Assembly: GCA_038363925.1 (NCBI GenBank)
Contig: JAQQWL010000011.1
Location: forward strand, 3,472,001-3,536,000
Direction: 5' to 3'
Length of the DNA: 64,000 nucleotides
Origin: Apiospora phragmitis
Lineage: Eukaryota; Ascomycota; Sordariomycetes; Amphisphaeriales; Apiosporaceae
How positions within the stretch are numbered: position 1 is the first letter of the stretch; each line of letters starts with the position of its first letter. Positions 10,977 through 22,253 of the stretch are shown here, piece after piece. A model generated the notes under the pieces. That model had not been told where the DNA came from. It ran no database searches and saw only the letters and a list, made by a program, of their open reading frames with translations. The translations under genes were made by a program, and so were the position numbers.

Positions 10977-13944
10977 TCACTCTTCCAGCGAATAGACCTC
11001 CTTGAGGATGGACCAGCACCAGCGGGCCGTCGGATCGATATCCTTCAGGTCGCTTATCCAATCGATGTATAGTGCCGTCGTCTGCTTCGCGTCGGCGTCG
11101 AAGTCATCGCCTAGATGGGTGGCCCGGATGCCGACGAGAATCGGCACCTGCTGCGACAGATGCAGGAGCAAGAGCATGGCGAGGAACTCCTGAGACCAGC
11201 AGTATAGACAGGGGATCAGCCACTTTTGATTTCGTACTGGTGACGTGGTGATAGGCCATGATACTGTAGGGGGGAGGAAAGGACAAGCAGGGAGTGGTCA
11301 GCCGCACAAAAAGGATATTCTATACATATACACCTTTGGTAGTGGAGCAGGTGGTGGTGGACTTACAAGTGCTCTTCAGGGCGATGGCGACGCCTTCGGC
11401 ATCTTCATGCGTTATGCTTTCGGGGTAATGAAGCGCCTTGAAGAGGAACGGCCGATGCAATAGAGATCTGACATAGTAGTATCTAGTCCTCAAGATGGCT
11501 GCCTGGATATCCGCCGCGAAGGGGTATATCACTGGGGGCGCGTCAAGGTCCGCCGAGAAAACAATACTATCGTGCATACTCGGTACCGGCGGGGGGGTAG
11601 ACATGGCCACGGTTTGTGTAATTGTCCTGCCAGCCCAGGTGTGAGGGGAGCATTCCACGCCATCGGTCAAGCTGCGCTGCGAGGTGTTTGATAGTCGTGG
11701 CCGGATTTGTAGAAGCCAAGTTGTTATCCGCGGCCTGTATCGAAGATTGCCGCGTTCCTGCTGCTCCAAGCGCTATTATAGTCAGCAGCCGTGATGGAGA
11801 TGACGAGTTATTGTGACAGGAGAAAAAAAACATACCACAGGTCAGGCTCGTGTGAAACTCCACCAACAGCCTTCCCAGGACGATCTGGGAGGCGAAGTGC
11901 TCTTGGAAATGCGAGGCTTGGTTGTCTATGTAGTCTTCTTCCGAGAAGGAGCCTGCGCTGAAGTCGGGCAGGCCAACCATGTCGTCAACCTTTTCTAGTC
12001 CCGTCAAAGGAAGATTGAACTCGAGATTGAGGTAGCTAGACGCCAGACATTAGAAGACCCAAGCAACATTATCCTCGGATAGGGGCAGCACAGTACGTCT
12101 CTGTCATGATGCAGTGCCAGAACATCCGACGGACAAGGTCAGCACGATGCGACTTCAACTCCTCCGGGTTACTGCGGGTTTCGTGTATCGTTAGTATGGG
12201 GATGCTGTTCTCTGAAGTCTGTGAGCCATCGGCTTACCTTGTCAGGAGAGCCTGGCACGCCAGTGAGGCAGAGGTAGTCATGCGCCAGAACTCCTGCATA
12301 GAATGCACAGTAAGCTACCTATCTTTGTTCCCATGTTGATCGCAGTTTCTGGTACATACCACGTGGTGACAACAGGTTTCGTAATATAGGCTTTCTAGAC
12401 GTCAGCTGGCGAGTCTCTTCCCCGTTGCGCGCGGCTGACTTACGAAGCAAGCGAGAATACTTGCACGTTCTCGAGGCTGCATTGCGTTAGATTATACCCC
12501 ATCCGTTTTCTCGCCTCGTTGAAGAAGGCGGGCCCAGGCGGTCTCTCTAGTGATCCCCCCTTTATCCCGCTAGGCCTCCCCATGTTGGTCGTCAGCGGAT
12601 TGCCCTGGATACCGCTAATAGCAACTTCCCCCAACGCCAACACTAGGCACGCCAGCGTCGAGTTCAGGCTCTCGTCGAATCCCGTTGGCGGCTACTGATG
12701 AGAGTATTTCCGTCTGGAATTGCGCACGATCCATGAAGGGATAGAGCAGGTTGAATGTATCAAAATAAGCCTTGCTGAGACGGTGCATGTTTTCCCAGCT
12801 GAATGACATCGGGTCCATGTGAAGACCACCCGAGGGGTTCTTGAGCGGCACCTCGATATTGGGGGCTGCCGAACCTTTCCTCGACGCTGCCATGTCGAAT
12901 GTGTCCTGTGGTAAAGGAGTTGCCCGTGCATGTAGGTCTAACACGACCGCAGCTCCATTCTTCTTCACCAGCGGTTCCACCATGGCTGCTATATTCTTGG
13001 AGGCTCCTAGGAACTGCTGTACGAAGGGCCAGGAAAGCACTTTGTAACTGGCCGATGAGTAGCTGTAATGCATCTGTCGTGATGCGGCGTGGCCCAGAGG
13101 AGCCGGCGAGTGTACACCACTCGTATGCCATGGTGTTGCGCAGGGTTGGTCTCGAGCGTCGGGTGCTAATGTGACTGTCGTCGGCCCTGGAGGGTTGGGG
13201 CTGCGTGTTTCATAGCCTGAAGCCGGGGGACAAGTGCCTCCAAGACTGATGTTGTCGACCTTGTTCTCGAGACTCCTGAGGCGGTCTAGAATCTCGACCA
13301 GCGTCTTGTCTTTCCTATCACCAGTCGGTTGTCCGTATTTAGATTAGTCTCACCTGGATCTTTGGCGTCTCGGGGGGGAGAGGGGGTTCTTACTTCGTGG
13401 GCTGAGCTTCTCGATACCGACAATCAAGCTACCCGTGTTGGCATATGTCTGTCATCGATGCATAGCAGCCTTCTTACATTCATCCGCTGGCACGATGCGC
13501 ATCTTGGGCGGTCTTCTGAGCAACGTTGCTTCCTCTACACAACTTCAAGGTAGCTTATTTCCATCCCCTTGACGTCTATCCAGCTGCTGGAACCCGTTAC
13601 GCCAGCCGTAAAGCCTCATCAAAGCCACCACTACCAACGATAGCATAAAGAAACTCCGGAAGGGCTAACCTGACGACAGATCTCGCACTATACCCACGAA
13701 TTAGCACCTTCCCTCGATTTCAGACTAGATTTTGGGGATTGGTTCTTGCCACAAGCTGCCTAGGGTCACGATGTGGCCCAATATAGGTAGCTATATTGCA
13801 GACGCAACCCACCCTTAGCGTTACGGGCAAACGAAGATATCAGCTTACAGCTTGGGCGGCGATAGCCCCCCTTTCTTTTCTGCTATTTATCGGCGTGGGC
13901 GGGCCATTTGAGCTAGAATCTCTGGAAGTCGACCCGACGCTCAT
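10977..13944 (-). CDS. Zn2Cys6 transcription factor with fungal transcription-factor domain, 11 exons
   Basis: Exons (high to low): 13944-13849, 13687-13670, 13534-13478, 13428-13394, 13314-12444, 12390-12360, 12293-12238, 12171-12097, 12035-11836, 11772-11367, 11263-10977; all splice phases agree. The product is about 709 residues. Cys33, 36, 43, 50, 53 and 60 give a perfect C-X2-C-X6-C-X6-C-X2-C-X6-C cluster, followed by a linker and coiled stretch (KKDKTLVEILDRLRSLENKV). The middle region (FSWENMHRLSKAYFDTFNLL, QVFSLASLYYETCCHHVEFW) and the later RYYYVRSLLHRPFLFKAL resemble the fungal-specific regulatory domain. It is predicted to be a nuclear DNA-binding regulator; its targets are unknown. 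The 18-bp exon 2 encodes CEICRQ. Two one-base insertions break the frame, in GGG at 12681-12683 and in a 7-C run at 11591-11597. No biosynthetic genes lie beside it. Confidence 0.82.
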
Positions 13945-15580
13945 TCTTCTTGGAGACTTTTGGCGCCCTGGTAGCAGTCCGTGAGAAGGCTGGCGATGTT
14001 CATTTGTATTCAAGCGGCTTGGCGTAGGCCCGTCCGAGTCAGCCTATCAGTGCGCGATCAAGGCCCCTCGAGTCGAGTGTAGCGAGTCCAGTCAAGATCG
14101 GCCAAAAAGGCCTTCTTTAGCTGACCGGTATCGTGGCCGAGGTCCTCGTAAGATTCCAGACAGCAAAACCGCTGCTGGACGCAATCTTAACCGGCTTTAC
14201 TAAGGACTTTGGTAGGCACCTTGAAACACGCCCGGCGGAAGCTTCCGTACTCGAACTTGGTTCCTGAGATTAGCGAGCGGACCTTCTGTTGAAGCTCTTA
14301 CAGTTTGCTATAATGGCTGTCGCGAAGCGAGTTTCCTAAGAGCGCAGAAAGGAGGTGGAAAGTATATCCAGAAATTGAACAGATTCGGTACTCGCAAAAC
14401 AGCTCTACGATACGCGAGAAGCACCCCTACCCCTGTTGGCGATGGGATTGGGTGGAATGTATTCCGGAGCATGCTCCGACTCCCCGGCTCGGCCCAATGT
14501 CATAGCCTTATACACTGCCTCATCAGAGTGGGATGAGGAGAAGATGGCTGTGCTGGATTCGACGGCTGGACTCGACGGTGGAACTCCAGTGACAGCCCCT
14601 GGTTTCGGGGCTGTGACTGACTAGCGATCAATCGGACGAACCCAACTTACGAGACTGCTGTATTTCGAGATGCTAGCACCACTGCCACCATACACGCTTT
14701 ACCAGGCTTGTGGCTTGTGGGAGGGTACTCCTCCTGTCGTCTTTCTGATATTGACACGAAGATGACTCTTTGATTTGTGTGATACGATTTACTCGACGTG
14801 AAGAGGAGTCATTGGGTCTGCTGGAAGAGTTGGTGGTCTCGTGCCGCTTGGGCCAATAACAAGGCGAAAGGAGCAGACGCCGGCCATTCTGATTGGCTGT
14901 TGAGATGGCCCATAAGGTACTTAAAAAGCATCATAAAAAAAAAGCAATACGCAGGCATTTGTACCCACGATGCTGCTCAAACCGCGTACAGGTAGGTTAG
15001 CCGTGGTCAAAGCGGTCCCTGTTTGATCCTCGAAGGCTTACGGTTCACTTGTATAGTTACTGACGGGAGATGGGAAGCCGTGAATACTTAAAGCATAAGA
15101 AGCCATGACGATGATATCGCGTCGAGAGCACAGCATGGGCTTTTCTTCTTCTTTTTCTTCTTCCAAATGCCTATATAGAGACCAAACTAGTCAGGTGAAC
15201 GGTCATCTACCCTTTTTTGATCGCTAGCACAGTAACGCCTCTGGAAAAGCCAAGAGGCTACACATGCAGGATAAACGGCGTCCGTCCAGTAGTCCGTCGT
15301 CTACCCGGAACTCTGCCAGGCTAGCAGGCTGATGCTGGATTAAATATGGAGGCGAAGATCTGTGCCCTTTTCCAGCCCCTTGAATCCACTTTGTCTTGTA
15401 AACTCGTGAGTAATAAGAGAAGAGAGGTTGGGCACAAGTATATGCTGGCCTTGAATCGGACATTGCATGACGGACCCATTCGAGTTCCCGAGTTGACCGA
15501 TGACAATCTCCGTTGCAACCGGGATCGGACGCGTTCTACCAGTCGACCGGCTTTGCAGCCACTCGGTATTTGACTCAATA
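13945..15580. other. Intergenic stretch between the regulator and the UCH gene
   Basis: Upstream flank of the Zn2Cys6 gene and downstream flank of the UCH gene. I see no gene. A few short open frames (for example 14436-14624) lack domain-like features. CTT-rich low-complexity sequence lies near 15138-15165. Confidence 0.45.
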
Positions 15581-16394
15581 TCACTTGTGGGCAAGTGCAA
15601 TGCAGCTGAAGCGAACATCTCCAAAACCGTTGTCTCGTTCCAGTTGGATGATTCGCTTCAGACCCATGTCCAGAGCCCGTGGACTCAAGGCGTCCTCATC
15701 GTCCTTCAACCCACCCCTGTCTATGGGCCCTTTCCTACCACCTTCGAGCTCCCATAACCTACTCTCGGCCTTCACGAACGCGACAAAATGTTGGCCGGAA
15801 TGGCCCGTCGTCCGTGAAGCAGTTGTGTCGCCGCGGCTCTCGACAGACTTGTGCGCCGCCTCGAACGCCGTGTTGTTGTAGAGCATGTCCGCTCGTTGGG
15901 CCATGCGAAGAGGAGTGGCGCTCTTTCGAATCGTGTCGAGATCAGATCCCGGCCGAATAAAAGGAGCAGCACCTCCGTTGATGGCGCAATGCAAGAGCCC
16001 GATCGACCCACAGGCATTGCCAATGGTCTGCTTGAACCAAGTAACTGGTTCCTGGGAGACCACTCCGGAGTAGTCAGGCTTCGCACTATCCTCGGCTTGG
16101 CGTTCGGCGTTCCAGGTCTGTGTCAGCGGGATGATGGCCAACAGTGCCAGTGCTGGACGGGGATGTGTTGCAGGAGCTGTGGCTCATCCAAGGAATATAC
16201 GTTGTAGAACTGCAGCTCCGCGGATAACCCCAGCTTGGTGGCCAGTTCTGTCATGACGTCCGGGTTGTTCTCTTGATTTGTCAGATGACTTGTCATCCCC
16301 GGAGGCGTTGAATAGACAAAGAGGGCCTCGTACCTAGCACAATCCAGGTCTTTTTCTCTGCTGTGCCCATTTCTTGCACCGGATCGGCCTCCAT
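15581..16394 (-). CDS. Ubiquitin C-terminal hydrolase (peptidase C12, UCHL3/Yuh1 type)
   Basis: This cysteine protease removes small adducts from the C-terminus of ubiquitin or Nedd8. Exon 1 (16394-16334) encodes MEADPVQEMG...WIVL; the intron is 16333-16272; exon 2 (16271-15581) continues ENNPDVMTELATKLGLS. The product is about 250 residues, normal for the family. The active-site region is QTIGNACGSIGLLHC (oxyanion Gln102, nucleophile Cys108), and the catalytic His182 lies in GQHFVAFV. The third triad position, normally Asp, reads Glu197 in LWELEGGRKGPI. The frame breaks once: LLQHIP and RPALALLAIIPLT fit the family only if a 4-C run (16159-16162) had five C. The gene is either functional with a consensus error or a recent pseudogene. 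Without the upstream exon the open frame would start at MAIIPL and lack the N-terminal fold. Confidence 0.88.
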
Positions 16395-16792
16395 GATGGC
16401 TTATTTGTCCTGAAACTGGACTATTGAAATAACAAGTGAGTTGACAAGTAAGCAGTATAGAAAAAGGTCAAGATTCCTGTTCACCTGCATGTCTCACTCG
16501 ACACAGCAGGCAGCTACAACCCCACGTCACCCAAAAAGCAAATACATACATATTTTACCAGCTGCGTGCATTTAATGGGCAACGATTTCACTCTAACTTA
16601 TAAAGGAACTAACTAGTGTATTCTAAACATCACAGAAACTTCATGAACAAAAGGAAGAAGAAGAAAAAAACTAGCTACTGCCTTGGGTTGAAATATACCG
16701 AATTGTATTCTCCTATTCTCCTTCTCCTACCTACCTACTTTTTGTTTCCCTTCCCTTACTCAGAGGAGCCTTGTCTTCGTCCCCCAAACGCC

Positions 16793-17359
16793 TCACTTTC
16801 TGCCAAAACGGGCCACGGCCTTGAAGAACCTTTTCACCGGCCGTCGCATGGATGAAGGCTTCGGCGGCTGAGATGGCGTTCCTAAGTCAGACATTAGCAA
16901 GCTCGAAGTTCCACGAACCACACCCGGTATAGGTTGAATCACGGCAGGGACTCGATAAACCGCAACAGGGGATTCATAAAACAAGGCCGACGGGCGAGGT
17001 CGAGGTTGTGGTCGGGACTGTGGTCGATGCTGGGGGGAAAGTCTGTTCCCCAGAGCCCCCTGACTCCAATCTTCCCTCCAAGACGGCCAGGGAAGCGTGG
17101 TGGACATCTACCCGCCGACACCCGGGTCCGGGCGGATTCGTCGGTGGTGTCGATCTCATCTGTCTTTCTTGCTCCACAAAGAAGAAGTCAAAACTGTCTC
17201 TCATAGCCGCTAATTGGGCCCGACGCTCCCCAATGACTCTTGTGAGTGTGCTATCCAACTGGGACATTCTCTAGGAGGTCTATACAACCGGGTGTAAAAC
17301 TCCTGGATGTCCCGCTCGAGCGAGGGCGTATTTGTCGTGTCAGCCATGCGGAAGTCCAT
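16793..17359 (-). CDS. Unrecognised basic, proline-rich protein of about 190 residues (frame disrupted)
   Basis: Three protein-like minus-strand segments appear to belong to one gene. The first is MDFRMADTTNTPSLERDIQEF... from 17359. The second contains QLDSTLTRVIGERRAQ and FDFFFVEQERQMRS, and the third is an Arg/Pro-rich tail ending RRPVKRFFKAVARFGRK. The second and third join if the 6-C run at 17032-17037 loses one C. The first and second join if one base is added near 17268; otherwise translation may start at MSQLD (17267). The middle segment looks helical, the tail disordered and strongly basic. I recognise no family. It faces away from the Cys-rich gene at 17931, with a 570-bp shared upstream region. 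Confidence 0.45.
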
Positions 17360-17930
17360 CGCAGGTAGCAAATGTTCGAAAGTGGTGTGATGCAATCAGT
17401 GGTCTAGAACAGGCCTGGTTTGAGCGGGTTGCCGGAAAAAGCAAGCCGGGGCGGACAATTCTCTTTTATATCGCCTTCAGCCACCCCAGGCCCAAGGAAA
17501 CGCCATAAAGCTATTATGTGCCGAACAAACAACTGTCTACGTATGAGTTGTCACATCTATTGTAAAGACATGCTTTGTTACAATGTGTAGCAAGACAGTT
17601 GTTGATCATGGCAAAGAGCATCAAGTCGCTTGTGCCAGGCACAATGTATTATGTGTGCAAACCCCTTTGACCCTCGAGAGTTACGAGGTTGGTATAAGGG
17701 CTTCGAGGTCCCTGTGCCATGACAAGGCACTCCCCGATTCGGCCAAGCCACTCCCCGATTCGGCCAAGCAATATCAACATATTCCGTTCTGGTGAAGATA
17801 GCTGTTAACAGCTCCTTGCCGGATTCGCCAGAGTGGAACATCGGCACATCTCATATTCAAAGAGCCATATTCCGACAACAAGGTAAGGCGGTGGGAAACA
17901 GGAGCAGCAGCATCAACAGCAGGGAGAGCC

Positions 17931-18996
17931 ATGTGTATCAAACTCACCGTCCACTACGAGGGGTGCGACTGCCTCCGTGAATCGCTGAGCCCCTGTCCCA
18001 CCTTTCAGAAGAAACGATCGGGTTTCTGGAGTAATCTCTTCGGGGCGTTCAAGCACGAGAAGGACTGCGGGAAAGTCCGTCGTTCTCGACAGCAGGTCAA
18101 CAGTAAATGCGATGACTGTGCCATCAGAGAGCGGGGGCTACGGCCGCATCGGGTAGGTGATGAAGCCAACCTGCCCCGTTGGAAGGTAGCGGACGAGAGT
18201 TTTCGCAAGGAGCGCCCCCATGGCGGCCGAAGGTCGCCAAAACACAGGAGGAGCGCCGAGAGGAAAAGGCACAGCGGGCACAGCGGGCACAGCGGGCACA
18301 GCGGGCACAGCCAACACACTGCTATCCCCACAAATACGCATGCCTGGATCCCGAACCTCTATGACGAAACCAAGCAACAAGTGCCTTTGGCGCCGCCGCC
18401 GGGATACGGTCGGAAATACGCCCCCGCACCACCGGTATGTCCGCCCGCCCCCTCGAGGAGCACAAGGGAGCCTACACGGTCATCCTCATCATCTAGCAAA
18501 CACCATGAGAAGAAGAGTAGTAGCAGTAGCAGCAGCAGCAGCAGGGGCCAAGCCCCCTCCTACCGACCCGCCCCCGAGCGCCCCGCCGTCCCACCGACGC
18601 CTTTCATGGGTATGAAGCAGCAAGAGGCCTTCGGCCACCCTCTCCGCCGGGAGCCGCGGCACGTGCAGCACCACCCGCCGCCGCCGATCACGATCCGCCC
18701 CCCCCTCGCGTCAGCCACTATACAAAGAATATCTCGCGGATCAGCAGTCGGAGCTGGTGCAGCGATACGGGGGCTGGAAACCAACGGCGCCCTATCCGTC
18801 GCCGGCCGTGAAGCCGAAGCCCGCCGAGGCCGCTAAGAGGAGTAAGTTGCGGGACATCGGAGTAGCTCTCGGGCTTGAGTCTTCTGACTCGAAATCCGAT
18901 GTCTCGTTCGCATGTGTGGATGCCCGCAGAATCGAGACACGGCAGAGCGTAAACCCAACAGCCAACCCCTATCATTCGGCTCCTAGTAGACGCTAA
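17931..18996 (+). CDS. Unrecognised Met-Cys protein with Cys-rich N-terminus and low-complexity tail
   Basis: Residues 1-64 begin MCIKLTVHYEGCDC and hold Cys at about 2, 12, 14, 22, 48, 61 and 64, including CDC and C-X2-C, suggesting a metal-binding or disulphide unit. The remainder is low-complexity: a four-copy SGH repeat from a 9-bp tandem at about 18267-18310, Pro-rich segments and a Ser run. The C-terminal part (PLYKEYLADQQSELVQRYGG) lies in the next frame. The frames join if the 8-C run at 18698-18705 has seven C, giving about 354 residues ending at TAA 18994-18996. Without that correction the protein would end at 18836 after implausible residues. The N-terminus resembles a class of undescribed fungal proteins starting Met-Cys, like the small protein at 7004. 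No function is assigned. Confidence 0.6.
18267..18310 (+). repeat. Coding 9-bp tandem repeat (SGH units)
   Basis: About four and a half copies of cacagcggg lie in frame in the Cys-rich protein gene and encode repeated Ser-Gly-His. The unit length keeps the frame, so copy number can vary without disrupting translation. Confidence 0.8.
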
Positions 18997-19608
18997 GTGT
19001 TGCCCAGCCCCAGCGCGATACCCCTGTTTTTGTATATACTTAGCCGATGTAACAAAGGTAAGTAAGTAGGTAGGTGAACTTAGGTCCTAGGCATATTGGC
19101 CAATGACTCCTGCGCGAGGCCTGGGAATGTTTAGTTTAGTGTTTTTGTATTTACAGCCTAGTTCAGTATATAAACATTCTCTTAGATCGGTGTCCTCGAT
19201 CAACTCTGTGGCCCAACCCTCCCCATGCCACTTGGTCTCGATAAAATGACAAAGGGGTATAACAATGAACGGGGTACAAACCCCGACTGCTTTCAACAAA
19301 TGTTTCCTGGCTGCTTTCAGAACCTACTTGTTATAACAAGGCTAGTGAATCCTGGTGAAATGTGATTTGTCCGCTTGCTGCCTTAGACACGGAGTTTTCG
19401 GATCCCTCATCCGTGATTGCGACGCCAATCATGCCAGATTTGGCCGTCCCTGCTATGCATTGTCACATAGGCTTGGATCGGTCGCATCAACCGCTTGAGC
19501 ATAACAATGCTGTCTTCCGTACCCTCCGTCTGCTTCTCCGGCATATTCCGAATATGACTAGAATATTACTATCCTGCCACCTGTCAATTATGGAGTTGCC
19601 AATAATGT
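18997..19608. other. Intergenic stretch between convergent genes
   Basis: 3' flanks of the Cys-rich gene (+) and the MPO1-like gene (-). It contains a TAAGTAGGTAGG motif at 19060-19074 and no recognisable gene. Confidence 0.5.
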
Positions 19609-20343
19609 TTATTGGGCCTTTCCATTCTTTGCAGACTTTTCCTTCTGAGCCCTGAACTTGGCGATCTCGACCTTGACTTCCTTCTCGACCCGACGCTGTA
19701 GCTCCCGACGATAGCCGACCTTGAAGAGCAGCTCTAGCCATACGAAGAGGGGAGCAAGGAAGATGGCCTGGAACAGGTTGTCCAGCAATGCCGGCGCGCG
19801 GCCCTCAAACGCGCCATGGCCCACGAACTGGAGAAGCCAGCAAACGATGTGTGTAGCGATGGCCACCTGGTTCGTGAGCGCCGAGTCCAGCGCCAAGGCA
19901 GCATTTGCACCAGCTGCGCCTGCAAGACAGATGACGGCCAGTGCTGTTCCGGCCACAGGCTCCAGTAAGACGTATAGCGTACCCCAGGTGATGGCTGCGA
20001 GCGTCCCCAGGTTCGGCGGGAGATAGGGGACCGTCAATGCTTCCGGGAGAGGGATCAGACTGCCCGTATTCGCGGCCTAAGATGGAAAGTTGAGCGAGTT
20101 AGTTGGTGTCTTATTGCGCCATGCGAAAGGGAGAAGCAGTTTGGGTTCGGAGCGTAGACATACCATAGCGAAACCGGAGAACAGGATCAACGGCACGCAT
20201 ACCATATGTATGCTGATATTGACGGGGTTGTCATGATAGGCCCCATACTGTTGGAATGGTCAGAAAGACAGGAGCGGACGTAGGAGGAGTGGTGAGCGAT
20301 GGAAGCTTACGAAGGTGAGCTGTTTTTCCAGGTTAAGCGCCAT
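19609..20343 (-). CDS. MPO1: MPO1-like (DUF962) ER membrane dioxygenase
   Basis: The yeast homologue Mpo1 (YGL010w) is an Fe(II)-dependent dioxygenase of the ER that shortens 2-hydroxy fatty acids during phytosphingosine breakdown. Exons are 20343-20311, 20247-20164 and 20076-19609, all joined in phase 0, for 194 residues. Family signatures are present: the N-terminal YHDNPVNISIH followed by VPLILFSGF, and later HIVCWLLQFVGHGAFEGRAPAL-type residues with the paired histidines thought to bind iron. Several hydrophobic segments (around VPLILFSGFAM, TWGTLYVLLEPVAG, AVICLAGAAGANAAL, LFQAIFLAPLFVWLELLF) fit a multi-pass protein. A Lys/Glu-rich C-terminal tail follows. The gene is intact, without frameshifts. 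The exact catalytic role is inferred from the yeast homologue. Confidence 0.88.
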
Positions 20344-21501
20344 GATAGGGCGATAGCGGCAGATGGATGGATAGATGGAGAAGAAGCCGGCGAGTAAGAA
20401 TCAAGGCCCCCAGAGCCGGTGCCGAGGTTTTGCGACGCAATGAGAAGAAAAGGGATTATTGAAGGCGAAAGGTCCCTACAGATGGGCTCATTACTCGGGC
20501 AGGTGGGAATACACGAGAAGAAAGTTGAGGGCCGACTGGGCTGGCTAACATGTGGATGGCCGAGGTGGGATACTCGGAATGGACAATTGTATGGTAAGAA
20601 TGTCTTGGGTTTGATGAGGTCCAATTGGATATTTGAGGTAAAGCTCCCTAACCTTACCTAGAGCTAAGCCTAACACTGAAGGGACCCTCCAAATAATCCC
20701 TAATGCATGCGCCGTTGCTGCTGGTGGGGTGGTTTGGCAGCTACGGGCTTCTTCTAATTCGTTCTGTGGCAGGCTGGCAGGTGGACAGACAGCTGAACAG
20801 GGGGGGATGAGACTGAGGACCCGACCTGCTTTTGCATAAAAGACCTTCCCAGTTATTTTTAAGCCTCATTAGTAGCTAAAAGGTGGGCTACATAGTTGCT
20901 AGTAGGCGTGGTGTGCAGCCTTGTGTTGAATTGACTGACTGACTGACTGACTTACTGCACTGAGTCTGCACTGCACTGCGCTGCACTGCAAATACGGCAA
21001 CCTTTTTTTAGGTCCAGTGCCAGGTAAAGTAAATAGAACAACAGCCTTATCACCCACGCTTTGGAATGCGTGCTATTGTCTCGACAGCTGGTTAATTCTT
21101 TTCATTGTGCTCGTCTTTGAGAGAAGAGAAAGAAGAGAAGCTTTTATTTGTCGCGACAATCGACCGCAAGCACTCCGTGGCTGGCACAGGTACCTCGCGC
21201 GCGAGAACCTGCTGAAACCTCGAAATTTACCTGCACCCACGCGCTTGGCCTGCGATTTGGCGGTCCATCGGCATTTGTCGTCCTCGCACCTCACTCGTCT
21301 CGACCGCGATATCCAGCCAACGTCGAACTGTCGCCATTACGACTAGATCGGACTCTTGGGATGGGACGAGCCTGGTGATCTATAGCGAGTGTCTACCGAG
21401 GCGAACGGTCCGCCACCGTATCTCCCGCCTTCTACCTCTCAAGCCTTCTCTCGACACGACACGCGACGCCCTGCGCCAACACCCTCTACCGTGCTGCCAC
21501 C
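20344..21501. other. Divergent promoter region between MPO1-like gene and RPB7
   Basis: About 1.16 kb shared by two divergently transcribed genes. It contains a TGAC tandem run at 20932-20953, followed by CTGCACTGCA-type low-complexity sequence. From about 21290 a CT/CG-rich stretch leads to the RPB7 start and is its likely leader. No gene is seen. Confidence 0.5.
20932..20953. repeat. TGAC tetranucleotide repeat
   Basis: About five consecutive tgac units lie in the divergent promoter region. Confidence 0.9.
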
Positions 21502-22253
21502 ATGTTCTTCCTGTATAATCTCGAGCGTCGCTTGACGCTGCACCCCTCTTATTTCGGCAAGAACATGACAGACCTTGTCACCACCAAGCTGATGAAGGAT
21601 GTCGAAGGGACATGTACCGGCAGCTACTATATCATATCTGTCATGGACAGCTTCACCATTTCCGAGGGTCGCATCCTGCCGGGCAGTGGACTCGCGGAAT
21701 TCACGGTCGGCTACCGTGCCGTAGTCTGGCGGCCTTTCAAAGGCGAGACGGTGAGCGCAGATTCGCGACTGCTTTGCTAGTGTAATCACTTGCTGACCAC
21801 TCAGATCGATACTGTGGTCGTGTCGGTCAACCAGCATGGTTTCTTTGCCGAGGCTGGGCCCCTTCGCATCTTCGTATCTGCTCACGTGAGTGTGCTCCCT
21901 TTGCCGAATGCTAACTTCTTTCCTCCCTGCCATGGCGCGCTTTCACTCCGACCAAACATTGTATCCTTGCGGGCTGACACATTGCTTCTCAGTTGATTCC
22001 GGGTGAGATCAAGTGGGATCCCAACGGCACGCCGCCCAGCTTTCATGACGAGGACACCACAATCCAGGTTGGTACGCACGTGAGAGTGAAGATCATCGGC
22101 ACCCGAGCTGAGGTGGGAGACCTATGGGCTATCGGCAGTATCAAGGAGGATTACTTAGGGTACTTTCTCTCCATCGCATACCTCCATAAGTCATTGCTCT
22201 CGTTTGCTAACAAAGGGGCTTGTAGAGCGCTGAGTGAGGGCCTTCCGGCTTAA
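21502..22253 (+). CDS. RPB7: RNA polymerase II subunit RPB7
   Basis: RPB7 pairs with RPB4 to form the stalk of RNA polymerase II and binds emerging RNA through its OB fold. Exons are 21502-21750, 21805-21885, 21993-22159 and 22226-22253; the phases agree and give 174 residues, matching the family length. The protein starts [19 protein letters not shown] with the canonical first residues. The N-terminal RNP-like half contains [11 protein letters not shown] and [22 protein letters not shown]. The OB-fold half contains [22 protein letters not shown] and ends [16 protein letters not shown]. The last intron splits the Gly codon of YLG, so a predictor reading through it would give a false C-terminus. 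The gene is intact and the start codon context (CCACCATG) is strong. Confidence 0.96.

Noticed and set aside
17259..17300. A 15-bp GT...AG 'intron' joining the first two segments of the 16.8-kb protein
   Set aside because: Far too short to be spliced; a missing base or a start at MSQLD is more likely.
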